The notes: generated by a model from the letters alone, not told the origin. A stretch of DNA of 64,000 nt from Olivibacter sp. XZL3 (GCF_004368405.1 NZ_SBJH01000042.1:1-64000), one strand, 5' to 3'. Counted from the stretch's first letter, positions 10,171 through 18,477 are shown. Numbers and translations: made by a program.

Positions 10171-10779
10171 TCAGTTCTTTTGCGTTGTTGTGGGGCTTTC
10201 TATATCGGTGATATCCAAAACCTCCAGTTCGTAGTCGAGCGGTGAGTTTTCCTTCACCACTCCATAGGGTCGGTCTTGATAGCCATAAACAGAGGGGGTA
10301 ATAATCCGGATCTTCGCGCCTATGCGCAAACCACTTTCCAGTAAACCGCCAACCACCTTCGGGTAAAACGCTATTTTCCAAGCCAAAATTCTGCCTGTAT
10401 CGGTATCCGAGCTCAATAGTGGCTGATAGGGAATCGAATCCAACATGGTGTTGTCCTCAAAGACGGTGCTATCCAACATACGAGCTGTATACTTAACCCG
10501 AATCGATTTATTTTTTAACTGTTCGCTGTTCGTTGCTGAATCTGTCGTTAGGTAATCGACCGATGTAGCGCCCGAATCAGTCAAAATATACCAAATACCG
10601 GTTTCCTGATGGAGTTTAGCAGAATCAGACAAATGATGCGCCGTAATATAGGAAGCAATTAAAGGAGCCTCCCGTTCCAGCACAAGCTGTTGATCATACA
10701 CATACACCTCCTCCTTATCGCATGATGCTGCCATAAGCCCTATCGCAATAAAGAAAAAGAGGGTGTAAACTCTGCCCAT
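10171..10779 (-). CDS. FKBP-like lipoprotein, single domain
   Basis: A 202-residue lipoprotein: lipobox MAASC at about residues 16-20, an N-terminal helical linker, and one FKBP-like domain (about 85-192; IRVKYTARMLDSTVFED, then GLRIGAKIRIITPSVYGYQD and DYELEVLDI). It is the first gene of a two-gene FKBP lipoprotein operon. A -7 box lies about 22 bases upstream. The pairing with the larger FKBP lipoprotein suggests a shared role in envelope protein folding, which is inference. Confidence 0.82.
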   Translation of the reverse strand: MGRVYTLFFFIAIGLMAASCDKEEVYVYDQQLVLEREAPLIASYITAHHLSDSAKLHQETGIWYILTDSGATSVDYLTTDSATNSEQLKNKSIRVKYTARMLDSTVFEDNTMLDSIPYQPLLSSDTDTGRILAWKIAFYPKVVGGLLESGLRIGAKIRIITPSVYGYQDRPYGVVKENSPLDYELEVLDITDIESPTTTQKN

Positions 10780-10801
10780 AAATCCAGTACAATGCTTTTT
10801 G

Positions 10802-10809
10802 CAAAGTTA
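10802..10809 (-). promoter_or_regulatory. -7 box of the FKBP operon (TAACTTTG)
   Basis: Perfect TAnnTTTG match on the minus strand, 22 bases before the ATG at 10779. No clear -33 element. Confidence 0.5.
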
Positions 10810-10858
10810 TTGAATTAATTGGTTAAATGTATGCATTAACATTTTTTAACACACATGC

Positions 10859-10910
10859 TAGCAGTAAGCCATAAGCGGCAAGCTTTAGGCGGTAGGCCAT
10901 AAGCAATACG
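10859..10910. repeat. Dispersed intergenic repeat, family C (TAAGCCATAAGC / AAGCTTTAGGC type)
   Basis: Degenerate units of GCAGTAAGCC, AGCTTTAGGC and GTAGGCCATAAGC. Related stretches occur at 18478-18533, 21026-21089, 28991-29020, 36351-36382, 47212-47304 and 48452-48560. Confidence 0.65.
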
Positions 10911-10915
10911 CCCTT

Positions 10916-10972
10916 CGGGGTTTTGACTTTTGAATTTTTACTTTTGACTTTTTACTTTTGAATTTCTACTTC
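10916..10972 (+). repeat. Dispersed repeat family B (TTTTGA-TTTTTACTTTTGA), copy 1
   Basis: T-rich tandem units. Bases 10916-10947 are identical, in reverse orientation, to 16687-16718. It holds two perfect -7 boxes TACTTTTG (10939-10946 and 10953-10960); the second has a TTG 20 bases upstream (10930-10932). Any transcript would run antisense into the end of the efflux operon. Confidence 0.75.
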
Positions 10973-12544
10973 TTAGTGCACATTCGACATATCTACTTTG
11001 GCCTTTGCATTTTTCAGCATCAGGATAAAGGGAACACAGATCAAAAACATAATACCGATATACAGGAATACATCCATATACGAAAGCACGGACGCTTGTC
11101 CCATTAACGATCCATCCATTGCTTTCAAGGCAGCGGCCTTCGCCTGATTAGGCGCCATACCGTGCTGCATAAAATTAGACACCATCCCTTGGTACCTTTG
11201 TTGGAAAATCGGATTGTTCGGATTGATATGTTCGATTAAATTATTGCGGTGTGCCGCATTTTGCCTGGTCATAAAGGTGGTAATCAAAGCGATACCGAAG
11301 GAGCCACCCAGTTGCCGCATCATTCCTGTAAAGGCCGCACCCTGTCCGATTTGCGGACCTTTTAAAGTCGAAAGCGACAAAGTAGTTACCGGGATAAACA
11401 ACATACTCATGGCCAGACCACGCAGCATGAGCATCCAGAAGAAATTCCCTTCACCGGTATCCGGTGTTAAAATATGAACTCCCCAGAAACAGAACAGAAA
11501 GAAGAGGAACATTCCCAAAGCAGCCAAGTACTTTTGTTTGACGCCCCGCTGCAATACCTGTCCGATGATAGGCATCATGAAAGCGGTCATTAACGACGAT
11601 GGCACCATCAATAAACCTGCCTGATAGGCCGTCCACCCCAAGTTGTTTTGGGTATACAAAGGAATAATAAAAGTCGAACCATATAACCCAAATCCCATAA
11701 TGAAGGACAAGATGGTGCCAACACGCAGGTTACCATCTTTCAACACCCTTAATTCGACAATCGGATTCTTTGCAGTTAATTCACGCCAGATAAAGAGGTA
11801 AATGGAAGCCACACATACGATCGAAAAGGCGAGGATCATGCTGTTATTAAACCAATCTTCTTCTTGTCCGCGTTCCAACACAAACTGAAGTGAACCGACA
11901 GCCCCCGCTAAAAACACAATTCCCCACCAATCAATTTCGCTTGCCGATTTCTTCTCTCCGTATTTCGGACTTTTTACAAACTTAAGCGTCAGCATGGTGG
12001 CAATCACGCCGATCGGAATATTGATATAAAAGATATAGGGCCAACTATAATTTTCGACGATGTAACCCCCGAGCGGCGGTCCCAATGTAGGGCCGACAAT
12101 AACGCCCAATCCATATAAGGCCTGCGCCATACTTCTTTTCTCTACCGGATAGACCTCCGTGATGATGGTTTGAGAGGTCACCAATAAGGCACCCCCACCT
12201 ACACCCTGAAGAAATCGAAACAAGATCAATTCCCACATCGTGGTAGCGTTACCACAGAGAAACGAACATACTGTAAAAAGAATAACCGAAGCTGCGAAAT
12301 AGTTACGCCGGCCAAATTGCTGCGAAAGAAAGCTTGTTAAAGGTACGACAATTACGTTACCAATTGCGTAAGCCGTAATCACCCAACCAATCTCGCTCAA
12401 CGTAGCGCCCATATTCCCGCGCATTTCATTTAAGGCAACGTTGATAATCGTTGTATCAACAATCTCCAGAAGCGCGCATAAAATGGCTGTTATCGTAATA
12501 ATCGCCCGACGCCAACCGTATTCGACTAAAGAATTTTGTTCCAT
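10973..12544 (-). CDS. DHA2-family (EmrB/QacA) multidrug efflux MFS transporter
   Basis: Proton-driven inner-membrane exporter, 523 residues, with about 14 hydrophobic segments as in DHA2 members. It shows LEIVDTTIINVALNEM in TM1, FLSQQFGRRN in the TM2-3 loop (motif A), FRFLQGVGGGALL in TM4, and a GPTLGPPLGG motif C in TM5. It is the last gene of the operon TetR-TolC-HlyD-MFS, which codes a complete envelope-spanning pump. The substrate cannot be read from sequence; hydrophobic drugs, dyes or bile-type compounds are typical. Confidence 0.93.
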   Translation of the reverse strand: MEQNSLVEYGWRRAIITITAILCALLEIVDTTIINVALNEMRGNMGATLSEIGWVITAYAIGNVIVVPLTSFLSQQFGRRNYFAASVILFTVCSFLCGNATTMWELILFRFLQGVGGGALLVTSQTIITEVYPVEKRSMAQALYGLGVIVGPTLGPPLGGYIVENYSWPYIFYINIPIGVIATMLTLKFVKSPKYGEKKSASEIDWWGIVFLAGAVGSLQFVLERGQEEDWFNNSMILAFSIVCVASIYLFIWRELTAKNPIVELRVLKDGNLRVGTILSFIMGFGLYGSTFIIPLYTQNNLGWTAYQAGLLMVPSSLMTAFMMPIIGQVLQRGVKQKYLAALGMFLFFLFCFWGVHILTPDTGEGNFFWMLMLRGLAMSMLFIPVTTLSLSTLKGPQIGQGAAFTGMMRQLGGSFGIALITTFMTRQNAAHRNNLIEHINPNNPIFQQRYQGMVSNFMQHGMAPNQAKAAALKAMDGSLMGQASVLSYMDVFLYIGIMFLICVPFILMLKNAKAKVDMSNVH

Positions 12545-12667
12545 ATGTTTTAAGATTTCAGCTGCCAGCCGTTAGCAATCAGCTTTTAATGGGCTATAAA
12601 ATATGCTCATCATCTATTCAATAGCTTCAATGAATAAATCGGACGGCTGAAAGCTGATTTCCAAGAG

Positions 12668-13780
12668 CTAATTAAGATGCACATCCACCAACACGTTCAT
12701 TCCGGTGCGGATATTTTTGATTAACTCCGGACTTTGCCCTTCATTAAAGTCGATCCGTACCGGTACACGTTGAACCACCTTTACGAAGTTGCCTGAAGCG
12801 TTATCCGGTGGCAATAAGGATTGCGCAGCACCTGTGGCCGGTGAAAAGGAAGCTACCACCCCTTCTAATGTAGAGTCGGGATAAGCATCCACCTTAATAG
12901 TGACTTGCTGTCCGGCTTTCATCTTGGTAAGCTGCGTTTCTTTAAAGTTTGCAATCACCCATTTTTCGGTAGTCGGCACAATGTTGAATAGCGATTGTCC
13001 GGCCGACAGGAATTGCCCTGGCTGTAAGTTCACCTTACCGATCTGTCCGTCAATTGCAGCTGTAATAATAGTGTATGAAACGTTTAATTTAGCTGCTTCT
13101 ACTTCCGCCTCCCTTTGTTTAATGGTGGCTTCCGCAACAGAGGCTTGTCCGGCACTCACCGATTTCTGCGTACCCACGGCTGCCGCTTGTCTGGCTGCAG
13201 ATTGCTTTTGTGTTTGCAGGATATCCAATTGCCTTTGCGCTAATTGCTTATCCGCCAGTGCCTCCTCATATTGCTGTTGGGTGATGCTGTGATCTTTAAT
13301 CAAATTCTCGTAGCGCTCAAAGTCGTTCTCCGCTCTCCACAAATTGATCTTCGCCGATTCTATCTGTGCCTCTACGGTATTCACATTCACTTGCGAGGTA
13401 CTGATGTTGGCCTGGGCTACTTGAATGCCTGCACCGGCTACGTGCGCATTGCTTTCTGCGCTCGCTAAGGCGGCCTCCGCCTGTGCCAAGCCTATTTGAT
13501 AATCCCGATCGTCGAGAATGACTAAAGTATCCCCTTTATGCACCAATTGGTTATCGCTCACGCGAACTTCCTTAATATAACCCGATACACGAGGGATAAC
13601 CGGACTGATGGTAGATACAATCTGAGCATCATCTGTTTCTTCATGCTTTTGGCTATGGAGATATTTAATGACACCATATGTTCCTCCAACAAGAACTAAA
13701 AGAACAAAAACAATTGCAAAACCTTTATTTCCAGATTTTTTTTCCGGTTCTTTTGCTGCCGTTTGATTATTGCTTTCCAT
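12668..13780 (-). CDS. HlyD/EmrA-family periplasmic adaptor of the efflux pump
   Basis: A 370-residue membrane-fusion protein. One N-terminal TM helix (about 20-39), a biotinyl-lipoyl half-motif (ISPVIPRVSGYIKEVRVSDN), a long Ala/Gln-rich coiled-coil hairpin (about 95-225), the second lipoyl half (DGQIGKVNLQPGQFLSAGQ), and a beta-barrel segment (GQQVTIKVDAYPD). It bridges the MFS pump and the TolC-like channel. It lies 34 bases after the TolC gene and 123 bases before the MFS gene. That second gap contains imperfect repeat sequence but no obvious terminator. Confidence 0.93.
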   Translation of the reverse strand: MESNNQTAAKEPEKKSGNKGFAIVFVLLVLVGGTYGVIKYLHSQKHEETDDAQIVSTISPVIPRVSGYIKEVRVSDNQLVHKGDTLVILDDRDYQIGLAQAEAALASAESNAHVAGAGIQVAQANISTSQVNVNTVEAQIESAKINLWRAENDFERYENLIKDHSITQQQYEEALADKQLAQRQLDILQTQKQSAARQAAAVGTQKSVSAGQASVAEATIKQREAEVEAAKLNVSYTIITAAIDGQIGKVNLQPGQFLSAGQSLFNIVPTTEKWVIANFKETQLTKMKAGQQVTIKVDAYPDSTLEGVVASFSPATGAAQSLLPPDNASGNFVKVVQRVPVRIDFNEGQSPELIKNIRTGMNVLVDVHLN

Positions 13781-13814
13781 ATTTATTGCTACTATCTTTT
13801 TTAATGTCTTATTT

Positions 13815-15161
13815 TTATTCTGCGGCGCTTACACCCGCGCTTTCATATAACTTATTATAGGCTACTACCGCATCGGCTTTCGCATACTCATAATCGATTC
13901 CCGCCTGTAAACGTGCTACATCAGCGTCAAGCAAGTCGGTCGTGGTCGCTAGACTATTATCGTATTTGTTCTTGGTAATGCGGTAGTTCTCATTGGCCTG
14001 CTCCACGGCTTTTTCGTACACCTGAATCTTTTTCAAGCTCTGCGTATAATCCTGATACGCTTTATGTATCTCAATGCGGATACCGTCTTTCAGTTGCTCT
14101 TGAGTCCACGCTAACTGCTCTTCCTGCGCTTTTGCTTGTTTCACCTTCGCGCCGGCTTTGTATAAAGAGGCCAAATTGTAACTCAAACCTACACCTGCGT
14201 TCAAGGCATTTGTAATTGTCAACGCATTCGGCACGTTTACCCCTACATAGCCTGCCGAAATCGCCAGGGACGGATAATAAGAACCTTTCGCCACATTCAC
14301 GTTGGCATGTGCGGCATCTTGGCGGTTTGAAAGCGCCTTAAAATCAGCGCGGCTATCCAATGCCAGATTCTCCCATTCGGCTAGCGATTTAACCTGCGGA
14401 CGAATTTCCAGGCTGCCGGTATCCAAAATCAATTTTGTCGTTTCGTCCAAACCAAGCATTAAGTCGAAATTAAAATTGGTAATTTTTTCGTTGTTCTCGG
14501 CATTAAGCAAGGCCAATTCCAGGTTGCTTTCCTGCAGTTGCACCTTTAGCAAATCGTTTCTGGCAACTAAACCGTTCGCTTCCATGTTTGCAAAATCCTT
14601 CACCCGTTGCTTAGACGTGTTTAAGTTTTCGGTCACCAATTTGACCGCTGCTTGCGCCTTGTATAGATTATAATAGGCAGCAATCGTGTTTTGAATGACC
14701 TCCTGCCTATTACGTTCGGCATCCAATTCAGCTGCCTTTCCCAAATATTTAGCAGAAGCGATTCCGTTGGTAATTCTCCCACCGGCAAAAATCGGTAAGC
14801 TTGCGGTAGCCATTCCAAACATCGCTTGGCTCACATTCGGCGCTTCGCCCCCACCTGAACTTTCTCCCGACTCATCCGAACCGGATAACTTAAAATCCAC
14901 ATTGGGCTTATTGACCCGCATGTATTGCCCGGAAACATCAATGTCAGGTAAGCGGTTGTCCTTTGCTTCTTGTAAAGACGCCAAGGCTTGTTTTACCTTC
15001 GTGTCGCTCACCTTCAACTCTTTACTGTTTTCCAAGCTCAGATCAATCGCCTGTTGTAAAGTGAGCGTTCTTTGTTCCTGTGCGAATACCGTATTGCTTC
15101 CTATAACAAGTAAGCAACACCCTACTAAAAGTTTATTCACCTTATTTATTATATTATTCAT
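13815..15161 (-). CDS. TolC-family outer-membrane efflux channel
   Basis: A 448-residue TolC-type protein with a signal peptide (cleavage near VFAQ) and two homologous outer-membrane-efflux repeats, each rich in Ala/Asn/Leu coiled-coil heptads (LTLQQAIDLSLENSKELKV in the first; AYQDYTQSLKKIQVYEKAVE in the second). It supplies the exit duct for the EmrAB-like pump. Its start overlaps the end of the TetR gene by 8 bases, indicating translational coupling. Confidence 0.92.
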   Translation of the reverse strand: MNNIINKVNKLLVGCCLLVIGSNTVFAQEQRTLTLQQAIDLSLENSKELKVSDTKVKQALASLQEAKDNRLPDIDVSGQYMRVNKPNVDFKLSGSDESGESSGGGEAPNVSQAMFGMATASLPIFAGGRITNGIASAKYLGKAAELDAERNRQEVIQNTIAAYYNLYKAQAAVKLVTENLNTSKQRVKDFANMEANGLVARNDLLKVQLQESNLELALLNAENNEKITNFNFDLMLGLDETTKLILDTGSLEIRPQVKSLAEWENLALDSRADFKALSNRQDAAHANVNVAKGSYYPSLAISAGYVGVNVPNALTITNALNAGVGLSYNLASLYKAGAKVKQAKAQEEQLAWTQEQLKDGIRIEIHKAYQDYTQSLKKIQVYEKAVEQANENYRITKNKYDNSLATTTDLLDADVARLQAGIDYEYAKADAVVAYNKLYESAGVSAAE

Positions 15162-15810
15162 TTTTGCTCTTATCTTTTAATTCCGGTTGCGTTAAGTAAG
15201 CAATAAACATTTGCTTGAGATGACTTCTCAATATGTTGATTTTCTCCTGCTGAAAACGCTCCGCTTCCCGACGGTCGAGTTTAGCGTTTTGGGCATCATA
15301 TCGACAATTAGTAAGCGTTTGGTTCACACTTCCAATGAGCACAGAAGAAAGAAAGAAAACATTAACGTCCTTTCGAAAAGCGCCCAATCGCTGTCCGGCT
15401 TTCACCGCCTTTTCTACCAACTTCCCGTTTTTGTTCTTCATTTCAAACACCATATCGAATAAAGGGCCTTCTTGCAAGATACTGGCTTCTCTAGTCATCA
15501 GCCGATTAAAACGTTGTCTACTGTAGAGCGTGTCGATAAATACATCAATTATCTGTTCTACTTTTTCAAAGGCTGTACTGCCCTTTTCATAGAGAATACT
15601 TTCTAATTTACCCGTAATAAATGTAAAATGCTTTTTAAAAAGGGCTTCCAGCAATTTCTCTTTTGATCCGAAGTAATAGGACACCATCGCGACATTCACC
15701 TCCGCTGCTTGTGCGATATCCCGGATAGAAGTTTTATCATAGCCTTTTTCCGAAAATAGATGCAAGGCTGTATCCATGATCAAAAGCTGCTTTTCACTAT
15801 ACTCAATCAT
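15154..15810 (-). CDS. TetR-family transcriptional regulator of the efflux operon
   Basis: A 218-residue regulator. The N-terminal TetR helix-turn-helix runs over about residues 6-52 (LFSEKGYDKTSIRDIAQAAE, then VAMVSYYFGSKEKLLEALF). The C-terminal ligand domain is divergent. As first gene of the pump operon, downstream of tandem TTAAAC/GTTTAA-type palindromes that overlap the promoter, it is very likely autoregulated and represses the pump until an effector binds. The effector is unknown. Confidence 0.92.
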   Translation of the reverse strand: MIEYSEKQLLIMDTALHLFSEKGYDKTSIRDIAQAAEVNVAMVSYYFGSKEKLLEALFKKHFTFITGKLESILYEKGSTAFEKVEQIIDVFIDTLYSRQRFNRLMTREASILQEGPLFDMVFEMKNKNGKLVEKAVKAGQRLGAFRKDVNVFFLSSVLIGSVNQTLTNCRYDAQNAKLDRREAERFQQEKINILRSHLKQMFIAYLTQPELKDKSKNE

Positions 15811-15831
15811 TCCGTTGACGAATTAACGGCG

Positions 15832-15861
15832 CAAAGTTAAACAAACGTTTAATTCAAACAA
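15832..15861 (-). promoter_or_regulatory. Promoter of the TetR-efflux operon
   Basis: Minus-strand TTG (15859-15861), 19 bases, then TAACTTTG (15832-15839), a near-ideal Bacteroidota promoter. The -7 box ends 21 bases from the TetR ATG. Confidence 0.75.
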
Positions 15862-15869
15862 GTGTTTAA
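15837..15869. promoter_or_regulatory. Tandem TetR-type operator
   Basis: TTAAACAAACGTTTAA (15837-15852) is a perfect 6+4+6 inverted repeat. A second element, AAACAAGTGTTTAA (15856-15869), holds a 5+2+5 palindrome (AAACA/TGTTT). The half-sites start 17 bases apart. Together they cover the space between the -33 and -7 elements, where a bound repressor would block polymerase. Binding is inferred. Confidence 0.65.
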
Positions 15870-15967
15870 TTTTTTTTATCTTCGAAGGTTTGAATAAAAT
15901 AAATTTAATGCATTAATACACAGCATCTTAAAGATTGTCCGCTTAATGTAAAAGGAGTTATATTGTT

Positions 15968-16002
15968 CTTCGGAACGCTTCTGCTTGATCGAACGGAGCT
16001 TA
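15968..16002 (+). repeat. 35-bp dispersed repeat, copy 1
   Basis: Starts CTTCGGAACGCTTCTGCTTG. Matches 47182-47216 at 33 of 35 positions in the same orientation. Both copies lie in gene-free spacers next to family A and C repeats. Confidence 0.75.
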
Positions 16003-16030
16003 CAGCCTATAACGTAAAACAAGTAACCGG

Positions 16031-16070
16031 CGCCTGGCAACTCGCAACTGGCAACTGGCAACTGACAACT
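16031..16070. repeat. Family A intergenic repeat
   Basis: Tandem CTGGCAACT / GCAACTGGCAACT / GACAACT units ending 8 bases before the stop codon of the RDD gene. Confidence 0.75.
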
Positions 16071-16077
16071 CCCTTTC

Positions 16078-16677
16078 TTATATCAACCGCCCCTTAATAA
16101 CAATGGTGCCAGCCAATTTATCGTGGAAGCACTGCTGTTTCCGGTCCATAAACCCGATCAAATAGCTAACACCTAAGGTCAGCAAACCGGTTAATTTGGC
16201 TATGTTTCTCCATAGCGCCCGTCCGAAGCCAATGGGATTACCCCGGGTATCGGTCACTTTGATCTGTAATAGCAGCTTGCCCGGAGAAGCATTTTTAGCA
16301 GAACCTTCACCAACAACACAGAGGATAAATTTACATAAGGGCACAATGGCTAATCCGAACAAAAGAAGTGTCCACTGCTCCTGCGGATGCTCCGCTTTCA
16401 TCACGATGGCCAGTGCAAAGCAACAGTAAATTAAAAAGGCAAAAAAGTAGTCAATACCCGCAGCGAGCAATCGAACATCCAGGGTAGCATAGTATTGAGG
16501 TAGTGCTCGCTCATACTGAACACCCAATTTCGCACTCAGATCGGGGATTTCCCGGAGTTCCTTATAATCGTCCCAGCCCACCTCTTTGATGAAGTCTGTC
16601 CCCCTCAGTTCCATTTCTTCGAGCTGCGCTAAACTAAGCGGGCCGAATGGTTTGCCGTCCTTTATAATATAATACAA
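16078..16677 (-). CDS. GYF_2-RDD membrane protein
   Basis: A 199-residue protein. An N-terminal GYF_2-like domain (about 1-50; YYIIKDGKPFGPLSLAQL) is followed by an RDD domain (about 65-195). The RDD domain begins with VRLLAAGIDYFFAFLIYC and contains SPGKLLLQIKVTD and three to four membrane segments. The start codon is TTG at 16677; it was chosen because the GYF domain starts there and no ATG lies upstream in frame. That TTG is inside the edge of a dispersed T-rich repeat which also supplies a perfect -7 box 10 bases upstream. Function of RDD proteins is mostly unknown; some act in ion transport. Confidence 0.85.
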   Translation of the reverse strand: MYYIIKDGKPFGPLSLAQLEEMELRGTDFIKEVGWDDYKELREIPDLSAKLGVQYERALPQYYATLDVRLLAAGIDYFFAFLIYCCFALAIVMKAEHPQEQWTLLLFGLAIVPLCKFILCVVGEGSAKNASPGKLLLQIKVTDTRGNPIGFGRALWRNIAKLTGLLTLGVSYLIGFMDRKQQCFHDKLAGTIVIKGRLI

Positions 16678-16686
16678 AGTAAAAAT

Positions 16687-16718
16687 TCAAAAGTAAAAAT
16701 TCAAAAGTCAAAACCCCG
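16687..16718 (-). repeat. Dispersed repeat family B, copy 2 (32 bp, inverted relative to copy 1), with an embedded -7 box
   Basis: Identical over 32 bp to 10916-10947 in the opposite orientation. On the minus strand it carries TACTTTTG at 16688-16695, a perfect TAnnTTTG, pointing at the TTG start of the GYF-RDD gene 10 bases away. No TTG lies at 19-21 bases, so the -33 is weak. Confidence 0.75.
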
Positions 16719-16860
16719 CCGGTGCTACTGCAACCGCTACTGCTACTATTTGTTAACGCCTATCAATCCCTACTAACTCCTTCCCTGTCAAATTAAAAGT
16801 TTGCCTACCGTAGGGACGGTTAACAGCTTCGTTAACTGTAAGCATTAGGCAATGCATACC

Positions 16861-16893
16861 CACAACTGGCAACCGGCAACTGATAACTAACAA
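16861..16893. repeat. Family A intergenic repeat
   Basis: CAACTGGCAACCGGCAACTGATAAC units just beyond the stop of the LiaF-like gene. The rest of the 16719-16860 spacer holds a GTTAAC-AGCTTC-GTTAAC hairpin and GCTACTGC units, and no gene. Confidence 0.7.
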
Positions 16894-16897
16894 CGAA

Positions 16898-17836
16898 CTA
16901 ATACCTCTTCACAGAAAACGAGCTAAGTCCGCCTTTTAAATCAATTAAATATTTATGTCGGGCCTGCTCGAACCCATCAGTAATATAAGTTCCGTCGTTC
17001 TGTTTAACGAATCCGGAAAACTCCTTGGAGGATAAGCCCGACTTCACGTCGATCCGGGCCGCTGCCTCTTTCGGGATCTCGATTTCTATACTTGCTACAC
17101 CCGACTCAGCCTCAATCACCGATTCGCCGACCGGCATGCCAAGCTTCGTTTCAAAGGAAGCCGCGCCTCCCTTTAAGGTGAGACGTTCTACCTTATATTG
17201 GCTTAAGTCGAAATCAACGGCTCCCGCGCCAACATCAACCCGAATCGTCCAAAGCGGATTCGTGTTTAGCGACATGTCGACTTTATTTTCATCGCCATCG
17301 ATGTTCCAATTTTTCTTCTTAACATCTTTCATGTTGAAGAATAGTTCCGCCACCGAATCTTTGGTGGTTGTTTGAAGAGCGTGGCCTGCAAAAACACCGC
17401 GTGAATGGGCCTTAAATAGATCAGTCGCCGTTCCCTCCATTTTATACTCTACCGCACCGCCTTTGATCTCCAAGCGTGCCCTTCGGATGCCTGCGTTATA
17501 GGGACTCGAAAAATCTGCTTCCTTAACTTCTCCGTCATCCCCCGTTTCATCCACATCTGCGCGTCCGCGAAAATGTGCACGTTCACCCCAGGCTGTACTT
17601 GGTTTTGATACTTGAAAACCAATAAAAATCAAAATAGCGATAGTGGCAATTACGGAAATCAGGTTCCCGATCCCGTGTTTGGGCAGCAACAGATTAACCC
17701 CTAAAATGATCAAAAATACGGGCCAAAAGCGCCATAAACTCGACCAATAAAAAGAAATAACCCCGGTATTGCTCAACAGCCACATGACGCCGATAAACAG
17801 CAGCACCAAGCCCCAATTTAATCTTTCTCTGTCCAT
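16898..17836 (-). CDS. LiaF-like / DUF5668 membrane protein
   Basis: A 312-residue protein: two to four N-terminal membrane helices (about 8-80; LVLLFIGVMWLLSNTG, RFWPVFLIILGVNLLLPK, VIATIAILIFIGFQ). A soluble C-terminal beta-rich part with repeated ALEIKGGAVEY-like, VDVGAGAVDFDL and LKGGAASFETKL strands resembles the toast-rack/LiaF C-domain. Such proteins often modulate envelope-stress signalling, and the next gene is a PspC protein, which supports that context. No two-component partner is adjacent. Assigned by fold-like pattern; exact role unknown. Confidence 0.75.
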   Translation of the reverse strand: MDRERLNWGLVLLFIGVMWLLSNTGVISFYWSSLWRFWPVFLIILGVNLLLPKHGIGNLISVIATIAILIFIGFQVSKPSTAWGERAHFRGRADVDETGDDGEVKEADFSSPYNAGIRRARLEIKGGAVEYKMEGTATDLFKAHSRGVFAGHALQTTTKDSVAELFFNMKDVKKKNWNIDGDENKVDMSLNTNPLWTIRVDVGAGAVDFDLSQYKVERLTLKGGAASFETKLGMPVGESVIEAESGVASIEIEIPKEAAARIDVKSGLSSKEFSGFVKQNDGTYITDGFEQARHKYLIDLKGGLSSFSVKRY

Positions 17837-17920
17837 ATCTTTTATATCATTAACAATCTAACCAGCCCAGGTCGGCTCATATTTTAACTGCCGGCACAAC
17901 ATCTACCGCCATTTCCCTAG

Positions 17921-18469
17921 CTATAAAGGTTCTTCAGGCCCCTTGCCTCTGCGCTCCTCATCCTCGTAAGGTCGATCTTTGATCTGCTCTCCTTGCTCGC
18001 CCTCGCCTCGCCCGTTAAACGAAGTGAAAATGGTAAAAAGGCCTCCAATCACCAGTACCAACGGCCAGTACTTTATAAACTCATCCCAGGTAATAAAATC
18101 GGATTGCAAGAGCAGGAACAAACAACCAACAAACAAAAGCACAAAGCCTACGGCCCTTCTTTCGCGCCGCTGTTTCCGTCCCACATCCCGAAACAGGTTC
18201 TCTCCACCAACGTAGTAGCTTTTCCCGCCGGGCGGCCGACCATGGGGCTCCCGAAAATCAGGAAAGTCGAAAGCTTTGCGAGGGACCACGATCCACATGA
18301 CGACATAAACGATCGGTCCTACCAGGCCAATGCCCACAGCACTAAAAAAAACACTAAGTATAAATAAAACCCGTATCCAGACCTTATCGATCGCGAGGTA
18401 TTCCCCAAGTCCTGCGCAAACGCCACCCAGCATGCCTTCTTGTTCGTTTCTCCTTAATTCCTTTTCCAT
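17921..18469 (-). CDS. PspC-domain membrane protein
   Basis: A 182-residue protein. The PspC domain covers about residues 3-62 (KELRRNEQEGMLGGVCAGLG, then a helix with VGPIVYVVMWIVVPRK). After a charged loop (RKQRRERRAVG) come two more membrane helices (VGFVLLFVGCLFLLLQ, WPLVLVIGGLFTIF) and an acidic C-terminal tail. It is 84 bases upstream of the LiaF-like gene on the same strand, so the two are probably co-transcribed as a small envelope-stress module. PspC in enterobacteria senses membrane stress; no PspA is present in this window. Confidence 0.85.
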   Translation of the reverse strand: MEKELRRNEQEGMLGGVCAGLGEYLAIDKVWIRVLFILSVFFSAVGIGLVGPIVYVVMWIVVPRKAFDFPDFREPHGRPPGGKSYYVGGENLFRDVGRKQRRERRAVGFVLLFVGCLFLLLQSDFITWDEFIKYWPLVLVIGGLFTIFTSFNGRGEGEQGEQIKDRPYEDEERRGKGPEEPL

Positions 18470-18477
18470 TGTAATAA

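Noticed and set aside
15876-16061. Minus-strand 61-codon frame between TetR and RDD genes
   Set aside because: Covers the 35-bp and family A repeats; no protein-like pattern.
16031-16893. Possible CRISPR array from repeated CAACTGGCAAC units
   Set aside because: Units are short, degenerate, adjacent without unique spacers, and there are no cas genes.
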